From contig OX031056.1 of NCBI GenBank assembly GCA_943736015.1, positions 71,699,277 through 71,763,276 of the forward strand: 64,000 bases of DNA. Direction: 5' to 3'. Shown in pieces: positions 45,901 to 57,900 of the stretch. The notes beneath the pieces were generated by a model. It was not told the DNA's origin and searched no databases. It saw only the letters and a list, made by a program, of their open reading frames with translations. Within the stretch, counting starts at the first letter, position 1. Each line of letters starts with the position of its first letter. Source of the DNA: Tridacna crocea (Eukaryota > Mollusca > Bivalvia > Cardiida > Cardiidae). Position numbers and translations under genes: made by a program.

Positions 45901-48900
45901 TGGTGTGAAATACGGTCCCAAATATGGTATGATGAACAATCTGGTAGACATTCTAAGCTTGCATTGATTTGCGATTTGATTGGTCAAGATGTTATGCTGT
46001 AATATTAATCAGCCATTCATAAAAACAGAGTTACTACCATTCACACTGTTAATTGTCTCATTGTGTTTGCTGTTTTCTGTTTTAGGTATATATGGTAAAA
46101 TGGATAGTATGTTGTAGAAACTTTCCTGGTGCTTGCGTTTGGCTTGCATCACGCGAAAAAGAACATTTGGATATTTGCGTAAAGTGTCATCTCCAATCAG
46201 CCTGTGCAGTCCGCGCAGGCTGATCTGAGACAGCACTTTACAACCATATTAGATTTTGTTCTTCAGTCGACTTGGGCAAAATAGAAAATTACATAAAAAC
46301 AGAGAGTTTCATTTTTGATTAGCCTTTGCGGACTGTGCAGGCAGATCTGAGACGACACTATACGCAAATGTCCGAATGCCCCTTTTTGTAAGTTTCAGGC
46401 CGTATACTTCTTGTTGTATGAGAAAATTTTGACATCTCGTTTGATATCAAATTATCTCGAACTGCTCGAATCAAATACAATCCCTATATGAAGTTACCAC
46501 TACATTAATATTATATATTTATTTTACTTATAGAGAATGTTGGACCAGCACCGCTTTCCACACGCTGGACAATTCTGTGCTTGGATTTCAACTACATTTT
46601 GTCGATGTACTTAAACAGAAAATATGCCTATATCAAGGGGTTTCGATTATGTGCTAATATGTTGGTGAAAAACATTTTCACCAGTGATATTCTGTACGAA
46701 CCAGGTAAGGTTATTTTTTATCATGAATTTTTGTGCCATCAAATGAACCTTTTATCAGGGCCCCACCTGGCTGATTGGTGAAGTGAATGACCTTTGACTC
46801 TTTACCAAACAACAGAATTCTAGACCTGTCCAAATTTAAAGCATTTGCAGACGACAAATACAAATTGAGTCATAAAATGAAATTTGTCTCTGAAAGAGTA
46901 GAAAACAATGTGGATAAAGGAGAAAATGCTGATACCAGCATTTTCTCCTTCTCCCATAATGTTTTATAAAGGCTTCTTTCCCTGGGTTGTTAAAAACAGG
47001 AATTGTTTGGTAAAGGGTAAGCCTAGAGGCCCCTGGCTTTACTGACAGTTTTTTTTCTTTCGTAGAAGTGTGCTTGGACAAGATACTTCACAACCCTGGT
47101 CTGGCACTGGTGTGTGTACTTATTGTGGGGTAGAGCATCGGCCTCATAGCCATAAGGTCCCAGGTTCGATACCTGTGAGCGGGTGTCAACTAACAAATTT
47201 TTCATTGGCCCACACATTTTGCACAAGTACTGGTGTATTTCCTATGAAGTAGAATTGAGAGAGATTAGTATAAGTTGTAGGAACTTGTTTCTCAATCGAT
47301 GTAAAATAAATTTGTTTAAACTAATAGCACTGGTGAGACCGAGGGCATACATGAATAAGCAAGCTCTGCTTGTCATGTAAAGTTGTTGGAAAATAGTTTG
47401 TACTTTTCAATAATGACATTATTTACTATACAACAAAGTTTTGACTTATTCAAATTTAAAGCTGAGTCCTGCTAGCTTGGCCTGTAGCATACAGGGCTTA
47501 AAGACAACGGGTCTCTGGTTCGATCCCTGGCTCAGCCAATTTCTTCCAAGGACTGATGATAGTCATGGTTTTTGACGATGGTTATGTGGGAAAGCAGCCA
47601 GTGGCTTGGAAAGAATATTATGCAGAGTCGTGGTAAAAGAACAGGAAAGCATAGATAGGTGCACTGGCCACCATGATTTCATTGAAATAATTTGAAAGCG
47701 TTAATGTTACCATACAAACCTGACTTCTAACAACCCTAAGAGAAAATCCTTTTGAAAACATTGTGGGAAAAGGAGAAAATGCAGGTAACCAGCATTTTCT
47801 CCTTTTTCCACAATGTTTTTCTACCCAACCTGTAACAAATTTCTCCCCGTGGGGTCCCGGGGTTTTTTTACTTTATAGAATAGGACCTCGGCCTTTCTCT
47901 ATGGCATGTCGTAGAAGGCGACTAAAATTAGAGACAAACGGCTGCTTTCCTCGTAATTCGTAGGATTGCAGCAGGCTGGGTAGTTCTTATTCCAAATCCT
48001 ATATTTTTTTTCTTGATGTAAATAGGGTTTGGAATGGGAATCAGTTGGCCTGTGGGACCCCGTGTGGTTTAATCGGGGGTATAAGAATAAACCACTGCAG
48101 TCCCGCGATCGTCACATCTGCCATTTCATCTGGCGGAACAAAAGTGACAGCATGCATGTCGTAAAAGGCGACAAAAGGGGCATCATTTTGTGTTTCATCC
48201 ATTCCTCATTTATCATGTTTGTCTTATGTTGTTGCACATGTATGTTATTTTCACCTCGCATTATTGTTTACTAAGTAAGTGCGCCCAATATGACCTAAGT
48301 TGTCGACGGGCCATAAAACACTATTCATTCATTCATTCATTGTAACAAATTTCAATGCTTTCAATTTGGACAAGTCTACAAGTTTGTCATTTGGTAAAGA
48401 GTGAACACTTTACCAAACGACAAAATTTAAATGTCATAATTGAAAGTAGTTACAGACGACAAAATAAACCATAACTCAACCAATGAAATTTCTTTCTAGC
48501 AGGGTAGAAAACATTGTGGGAACAGGAGAAAATGTGTTTTCTCCTTTTCCTGCAATGTTTTCAAAAGGCTTCTACCTCAGGGCCATAAAAACCAGGGATT
48601 GTTTAGTAAAAGGTTAAAACAAGCACAGCCAAGTATTTGGTACCTGCATGCACTGTTGCTGTTGTTTTTAGGTCTCACTGTTGAACAAGTCAAAAGATCC
48701 GGAGGCCTTGCAGGTGTGTCGCCACTTCCACGAGAGCTTAACTACCCAGTGATGAACGGGGAGAGGTGGCACGATATTTACGATATGATTCGCTTTCCAT
48801 CAGAAGTGACAAACAAACCACATGATGTTTTGGAATCTACAGGATCCAAACCGATCACAAAAGGTATTTACATGCCTTGTATAATTCATCAGTAACTAGT

Positions 48901-51900
48901 TTTAATGACCCTTGGATTTAGGCATTTTGAAAACATTGTGGTAAAAGGAGAACATTTTGGTCACCAGTGGTTTTTTTACCCTCACTGTTTTCTTTTTCAT
49001 CAGAGACGGATGCAATCAATTGAGCTGTACTAACTCTTTACCAAACAACAAAATTTTAAACTGGTCCCAATTGAAAGCACTTGCAGACGACAAAATCAGT
49101 GTAACTCAGAAATTGAAATATGTTTCCAGCAGGGTAGAAAACATTGTGGGAAAAGGAGAAAATGCTGGTTACCAGCATTTTCTCCTTTTTCCCACAATGT
49201 TTTGAAAAGGCTTCTATCTCGGGGTCATAAAAACCAGGGATTGTTTGGTAAAGGTTTAAAATAACCGTCTGGTTCTGTTTGGACATGTCTATATATTTGT
49301 TGTGTGGTAAAGACATCCAGTGAAAGATCATATGTTTATAAAAACAATACATGTACGTGTCATATATGCATTGCAACAATGAGTCATTCTGGCACGTTAC
49401 TAGAATCACCATTCATTCAATGAACTATGTAACCCATTACCACACAATCCCTACTTTTGACGACCCTGAGAAAGAACCTTTAAAAAACATTGTGGGAAAA
49501 GGAGAAAATGCTGGTAACCAGCATTTTCTCCTTTTCGCACAACGTTTCCTACCCTTCACAAAACAAATTGCATATTTTCAGTCACTTTTATTTTGTCCTC
49601 GGCAGATGCTTTCAGTTTGGACCAGCCTAAAATTTTGTCGTTTGGTAATCAGTTAAACCTTCTATCACACAATCCTGGGTCATTATAAACCTTGAAAACA
49701 TTGTGTGAAAAAGAGATAATACTGGAAAGAAGCATTTTCTCATTTCCCCTACAATGTTTTCTTCCATTCCCAAAACACATTCTTAAAAAAATTGAGTCTT
49801 GGGTACTTTAATATGTGCAAATGCTTTCATTTTGGAAAAGTCTAAAATTTTGTTGTCTTAGAGAGGACCAGAAATAAACACTTCTATCCAGAATTGAGAG
49901 AAACAATGAGTCTTTTGTCCTTACTGTCCTACAGCAATTATAGAGGGCAATTTTAACCCTTTATTATACAATCAAGTGAAAAGTATTTATACAACCCTGA
50001 AAAGAAGACTTGAAAACATTGTGGGAAGAAGAGAAAATGCTGTGAACAAGTATTTTCTCCTCTTCCTTTTAAGGTTTATATCCTGCAAGAGATTACTGCT
50101 GTTTTTGCAGACACATGTTGATCTGTTCTCAGCAAGTACTTTCAATTTAGAAAAGTCTTTAATGATTCAGTTTGGTAAAGAGTTAAGAAATAGACTGTGT
50201 ATTATGGCTTCATTATTGCACAAAACATACATTTCCGGGCCACTAGAAGCATGTGTTCACAGGGAAACCAGGCATTTTCGGTAGGCAAGATTTGTTAACT
50301 CTTTACCATACAATCCTGACTTAACCCTTACCCCATAAGACATTTCTATGGTATCTCTAATTGACCCTTAATAACAGCAAGGGTGAAACCGCTTCTTATG
50401 TGAATAATGACACCTTTTGATAGTATAGAAAACATTGTGACAAAAGGTGAAATTGCTCGTCACGAGCAATTTCACCTTTTGCCACAATGTTTTCCAAAGG
50501 CTCCTACAAGCATTGCGTAGAAATGAGTATCTATGGAGTAAAGGGTTAAACGACCCATAGTGAAAACGTAGTGGGAAATGGAGTACATATGCTGGTAATC
50601 AGCATTTTCTCCTTTCTCATACTGTTTTCTACTCTTCTAAAGTCAAGATTCAATTTTTGAGTCACATTTATTTTGTTGTCTGCAAATGCTTTCAATTTGG
50701 ACCAGCCTGAAATTTTTCTGTTGGTGAAGAGTTAATCAGTATATTCATGTGTTGTTAATGCCCATCTTTGTACTTTCATTGTCCTCCTTAGGCTATCGGT
50801 GTAAACAGTTTACGCTGAACATTTGATCCTATCATGACATCCCCATACTTTGTACTTTGATTGTCCTCCTTATTAGGCTAACAGTGTAAACAATTTACGC
50901 TGAACATTTGATCTTGTCATTACATCCCCATACTTTGTTACTTTCATTGTCCTCCTTCTTAGGCTATCAGTGTAAACAATTTACGCTGAACATTTGATCT
51001 TGTCATGACATCCCCATACTTTGTACTTTGATTGTCCTCCTTCTTAGGCTAACAGTGTAAACAATTTACACTGAACATTTGATCTTGTCATTACATCCCC
51101 ATACTTTGTACTTTCATTGTCCTCCTTCTTAGGCTAACAGTGTAAACATTTTACGTCGAACATTTGATCTTATCATGACATCCCCATACTCCAGCCATAA
51201 AGCTGTTGAAACTTATAATGTATTAACTCATTACCAAAAAACAATATGTTAGTCTTGTTTAAATCGAAAGCATTTGCAGAGGACAAAATAGAAGCGACTG
51301 AAAATTTGAAATTTGTTTTGTAGAAAGAAGCCTTTAGAAAACATTGTGGAAAAAGGAGAAAGTGCTGGTAACCAGCATTTTCTCCTTATCCAAGAATGTT
51401 TTCTATCCTTCACAAAACAAATATCAGATTTTCAGACACTTTCTTATTCCAAATCCTATATTTTTTTCTTGATGTAAATAGGGTTTAGAATGGGAATCAA
51501 TTGGCCTGTGGGACCCCGTGTGGTTTAATCGGGGGTATAAGAATAAACCAATGCAGTCCTGCGATCGTCACATCTACCATTTCATCTGGCAGAACAAAAG
51601 TGACAGCATGCATGTCGTAAAAGGCGACAAAAGAGGCATCATTTTGTGTTTCATCCATTCCTCATTTATCATGTTTGTCTTATGTTGTTGCACATGTATG
51701 TTATTTTCACCTAGCATTATTGTTAACTAAGTAAGTGCGCCCAATATGACCTGAGTTGTCTACGGGCCTTAAAACGCTATTCACTACTAGTCTTTGTAAA
51801 GAAAATTGTGATAATTGTACATTTGTTTTTACTTTTTGTGACCTAAAATTGGGACGAAATTTGCAAACACTTGTGTTTGTTTGATGATCCCTACAGAGGG

Positions 51901-54900
51901 AATGAGAATAGTCATTAAAATGTTTTTGACTTGCGCAAATTCATTTTGTGTAATTTAGTTACTTTTATAATTTGCCACTTGTACAATCCTAATTAAGGTC
52001 TAATTTTCACTTTGATATAGTCACTGATTATGACAAGCATTTCTCGTTTTCCCACAATTTAATTTGGACTTGCCTTGATAATTTCAGCTGTACGTCCCAG
52101 TTCAGCAGGACCAAAAACTATTGACACAAGGAAAGTAGATGCAAGCAGATGTGTGTCGGACAGAGTATCCATGATTCACAACGCCACAAAATACTCAAAG
52201 GTGAATACTATCCAGGTTCAGTTATCTTAACCTTTACCACACAATCCCGACTTTTAACACGCCCTGTGAAAGAAGCCCTTTGAAAACAATGTTTTCTACC
52301 CTGCTGGAAACGGTGTTCAATTTTTGAGTTATGTTTATGTTTTCTTCTGCAAGTGCTTTTAATTCGGACCAGTCTAAAATTTTGTCGTTTGGTAAACAGT
52401 TAATTAAATTTAATTAAGATGTTGTCCACTTTCTCAATGAACAAGTGTAAGATTTTGTCATTCTTCGATATACCTTTAAACTAGTGTGAATGATTGTGTT
52501 GAACAATTGCAGCCAAAACGTCATCGAGTCGTGACATCTGAACTGCCATCAGTCGGGGTAGATGATATTGATATCACAGACGGCCGAGAAGGGGACATTC
52601 ACGTGTTCGCTCATGCAGATGATAACCTGGTGGTACATCAAGAAAGCAAACTTTCTAAAGATGTGAGTTGTTGATAAGTCCCGTGTCTGTATTCACCAAC
52701 CATTCTTAAGAACATTCTTAGTCTTATTCTTCAGAAGTTTGTCAATCTGAAAGTAACAGAACTTTTAATTGGCTAAACCATTTGGTTTAGCCAATCAGAA
52801 GTTCTGTTACTTTCACAGTTAGAAAAACTTGAAGAACAAGACAAAGAATGATCTCAAGAATGGTTGGTGAGTACGGACCCTGAAATAGATTCCATATTGA
52901 TCATAAGAATGGACATTGCCTGATCGTTTAATAGAGCACTCACAGTGTGAGCAAGGGGTCTTGGGTTGGAGTCTTGGTCGAGACACAATTTTTCCTGTTT
53001 TGATTTGTTTCTGATTGTAAATAATAGCTATTGTAGATAACCTGAGATGATGCCCAAAATATTAGCTGTATTTTTTGACAAATTTTGAGATCAACCCTTT
53101 ACTGAACAATCCCTGGTTGTTACGACCCCGAGATAGAAGCCTTTTGAAAACATTGTGGGAAAGGGAGAAAATGCTGGTAACCAGCATTTTCTCCTTTTCT
53201 CACAATATTTTCAACCTTTCACAAAACAAATTTCAAATTTTTAGTTACATTTATTTTGTCGTCTGCAAATACTTTTGATTTGGAGAAACCTAAAATTTTG
53301 TCGTTTGGAAATAAGTTAGGTAAGACAACAAATTAGTCTACCAAGAGGAGCACCTAAAGAATTTCCATGATACTGTTATGAACATGTGACACATACAGGC
53401 ACTTGCAAACTCACCCATTTTCTATTTTTAGAGAGGACCGGTTTCCATTGAAGCGTAAAATTGTTAGCTAGTTTGGTCACTCTCAAAAATTATTTTTCCT
53501 GGGTTTTCTGGTTTGAGATATTTGCATGTACGTGCTTTATTGAAAAAAAAATTGCAAGAATAAGAAGGCTAGGAATTTACTATCAAAGAAAGTGTTTGCA
53601 TATAAAAGGGTTTGCGCAAGACTATTGTAAGTGCATGTACCTTGTATATGCACTTACAATAGTCTTGCACTTACCAATTGTCAAATGAATATTTAATATG
53701 AATATTTTCCACTTAGCTCATTGTAGTATAGGCACTGAAAACTTACTGGCGTGTTGGTCAGTTAACCCTTTACCCCATAAGGCATTTCTATGGTATCTAT
53801 AATTGACCCTACATAACAGCAAGGATGAAGCTGTTTCTTAAGTGTATATTACACCTTTTGATAGCATAGAAAACATTGTGGCAAAAGGTGAATTGATCGT
53901 CATGATCAATTTCACCTTTTGCCACAATGTTTTCCAAAGGCTCCTACAAGCAATGTGTAGAAATGAGTATCTATGGAGTAAAGGGTTAAAGTTTAAAGAG
54001 CTAAGAAAATCCTGTAAATCAGTGATGTCAGGGTTTTCCCACAGCATTAAAAAATTTGGGTTATTTCAACCCTGGTCTCTTTAGTTGAGGGTCATTTCTT
54101 CAATTGTGGGGGTCAAAATGAATGGGTCTCTTTGTCTTCAAACAGGAATGACGATACATTCGCCTCTTAACTCCAACCAGGTGGTTACAATTTTCTCCTT
54201 TACCCACATTCTGTCCAAAATTCTTCTTTCTCAGGAGCTGAGTATGTAGTGAACCAAGATAAGCAAAAATGTAAATATAAATCTTGAATCTAATCAAACA
54301 AAAGATAATTGTTTTGATTAAGATGATTTACATAGGGACAGATGCTATGCCATGAAAATTATTCTGTAATCAGTTGATAAAAAAGTTATGATTTCCCCTT
54401 TTTGATAATGTTGTATTACTTCTTCACCAAACCATGCCTGGTTTTCAAGACTCTTGTGAAAGAAGCCTTTTGAAAACATTGTTGGAAAAGGAGAAAATGC
54501 TTGTAACCAGCATTTTCTCCTTTTCCCACAATGTTTTATACTCTTCTATCTTCGTCAAGTTTGAATTTTTGATTCACATTTTGTTTCGTTGTCTGAATTC
54601 GGACAAGTCTAAACTTTTGTCATTTGGTAAAGAGTTAAGTAAAAGATAAGTGGTTCATTATCGCAAAATAATCTGATTATTAATCTGAAGTAACTAAGTG
54701 TTATAATAACCCCATATCAATTTCATGTGTTTGCACAGCTTGGAAAAATAGCTACAGAAAACAATGGTAAAAACACGAATGCGGTGGTAATCACATTTTC
54801 TCCTTTCCTTACAATATTTTTTATCCTTTAAAAACGGAATTCCATGTATTCAATCACACTGAATATGTCATCTGCAGATGCTTTCAATTTGGAAAAGGTC

Positions 54901-57900
54901 TAAAATATTGTCACTTACTAAAGACTTGGGAAAAAGAACAAGTATTTCCCTTTTAAAGTAACAATTAAGGCAAATAGTGAACAAAGAGGATGTTCTATTG
55001 CATTCAAGTTTTTATCATTTCATTTAAATGTAGGGAGACTATTGTGAAGATGATGATTTGTCATTGTACAATTGGTCTTAGTGTTAGTTGCTGACAGAGA
55101 AGCTAATTTCAAAACTGGGTTAAAACCTTCCACATGATTGTGTCTTTTGTTTCCTTTTTGCCTGATTGTAGAATTCTTCTTTGTGCCAGTGACTAACACA
55201 TGGCCCTGCCACACAATAACAGACTGTCACCTTCATAATATTTTCTATACTTTTAAATAAAATAATTTAAATTCAAATTTAACCATTACCACCTGAGATA
55301 GAGGCCTTTAGAAAACATTATGGGAAAAGAAGAAAATGCTGGTTACCAGCATTTTCTCCTTTTCCCACAATGTTTTCTACCCTTCACAAAACAAATTTCA
55401 ATGTTTCAGTTGCTTTTATTTTGTAATATGCAAATACTTTCGATTTGGACAAGGCAAAAAATTTGCTGTTTGGTAATGAGTTAACTGTATTTGACATTTT
55501 GGACTCAACTGGGCCGTTAATTGCACAATGGTTTCTTTCTCTGATATGGCTATTTATTTTTTTCCAGAGTTCTGTGGCCAAAATTAGTGCCCCATCTGTT
55601 ATTACAGCTGTGAAGAAATCCTACAAGGTAAAATGTAATTTTGTAGTACTTGCTGACTAGCCTGTGTAGGGCAGTCAATAGCTTGTAGGACATGAGAATA
55701 GGATGTAACTGGTTTGGAATGTTATCTCGGCCAATTTTTTTCCAAAGGTTGGTGATAGTCATTTGGACAGGGTTTATTCCTCTCTAACCACTGATTGTTC
55801 TTTTGAAGATAGTTACTTGAGGAAGCGGCCAGTGGCTTTTGAAGAATATTGTGTGAAGTACTGGTAACAGAAACTTCAGGAAAGTTTGTATAGTTGCATA
55901 AATGCACTGTCCGCTATGATATTGATGTTGAAAACAGTATAAAACTTGAAACAATTAATCATTCAAGTTATGATCATTGCTTACTCGTATTTGTGTCAAA
56001 AAACTTATACAATGTTTTTTTTTTTTTGATGTTTCAGGTATAAATCCCTCTCTCTTTTTATTACATGACAAACTTTTTACACCCCCAACAATGTAGTGGA
56101 GGGTGATTCTTAATACTGGAATCACCATGGCTGTCTGTCGGTCTTCAAATTTGTCCTCAACAATACTCCAACAGTTTTTCACATGTCGAACTCAAATTTA
56201 CACACAGGGTTTCTATATATAATTATGAAGTTGTGTATGTGTAATTTTCATGACCATGCTGCGATTTGTTATGGAATTATCTCCCCTTGAACTTTTTTCA
56301 TCTCTTACTATTGTACTAAACCATTCTGCATTCTGTAACAAAGACCTTTTTTTTGTGACAAGGAGCTGATAGGGTATAATCATGTTAAGTGATAGCTCTA
56401 GATCATATTGACAGACAAAAATTGAATGTGATGCTAGCAATAGAATTGGACTTTAACTCTTTACCAAATGACAAAATTTTATACTTGTCCAAATTGAAAG
56501 CACTTGCAGACGACAAAATAAACATAACTCAAAATTGAAATTTGTTTCCAGCTGGGTAGAAACATTGTGGGAAAAGGAGAAAATGCTGGTTACCCTTATT
56601 TTCTCCTTTTCCCACTGTTTTCAAAAGGCTTTTATCCCAGGGTCGTAAAAACCAGGGAATGTTTGGTAAAGGGTTAAAAAGGTAGAAGACAATACGAGAG
56701 GAAGGAAAAAATGCAGATAACCAGGGATTATGTGGTAAAGGGTTAAGGATTAATAAACAACTAGGACTGGTAACTCTGTCCCAAACAACCCATTCTTTGA
56801 ACAGCATTTAACCCTTTTACGACCTAGAGATAGACACCTTTTGAAAACATTGTGGGAAAAGGAGAAAATGCTGATAACCAGCAATTTCTCCTTTTCCCAC
56901 AATGTTTTCTTCCCTGCTGGAAACAAATTTCAATTTTTGAGTTACATTTATTTTGTCGCCTGCAAGTGCTTTCAATTTTGACCAGTCTATAATTTTGTCG
57001 TTAGGTAAAGAGTTAAAGTAACAATAAGGCCCAGATGTAAACAAAGCAGGTGTTTGAATACATTTGAATTTATACCATACCATTTCAAAGTATGGAAATT
57101 ATTGTCTGTCATTTCATGGTTGGTCCAAGTGTTAGTTGCGGACATAAAAACTAATTTCAAAACTAGGTTTAAACCTGCAAGGTAACTGTTGCTTTTGTTT
57201 ACCTTTTGCCTAATTTTAAAATTCTTTATTCTGCCAGCTACTAATATATGGCTTGATCACATGATAACAGACTGTCATTTCCACAATATTTTTCATACTT
57301 TTGAATGGTATGATTTAACTCTTTACCACATGACAAAATTTTAGACTGGTCCAAATTGAAAGCATTTGCAGACAACAAAATAGAGGTGACTGAAAAATTG
57401 AAATTTGTTCTGGGAAGGGTAGAAAACACTGTGGGAAAAGGAGAAAATGCTGGTTACCAGCATTTTCTTCTTTTCCTACAGTGTTTTCTAAAGGCTTCTT
57501 TCTCAGGGGCGTCAAAAGTAGGGATTGTGTGGTAATGGGTTAAATGTATTATGAGAGCTGCTGTGTTATTTTGGCCTGTACTGGGCATTGAATCAATGTC
57601 TTCAAATGTTTTTGATTTGGACTAGTGCAAAACTTTGTTGTTTGGTAAAAAGAGTTACAAGAATTTTGTAACAAAAGTATGTTACAGTATCTTACTCTTT
57701 TTCAAACATTATTTTTAAGAGTTAATCAAAAAAGAAGATCATAAACATTGCATTAAATTGTTATGGATTCTGCTGAGTGTCTTGTAGGTGGTTTGAAATC
57801 AAATTATTGGAAAACATGGCAAAACTGTCATAGTTATTTTTATATCTTATATCCTGTTGTGAATTTTTCAGACCCTTGAGCCAGATCCTATCCTAAAACT

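Noticed and set aside
47115..47180. tRNA-Met gene
   Set aside because: CAT falls at the anticodon position but acceptor and D stems do not pair; better as a SINE head.
49056..49412. 118-codon minus-strand ORF
   Set aside because: Made mostly of MITE sequence (ETIVGKGE/KMLVTSIFSFSHNVF-type peptides seen in dozens of copies).
50769..51191. CRISPR array
   Set aside because: Regular spacing, but units are contiguous tandem repeats without unique spacers, in a eukaryotic intron.
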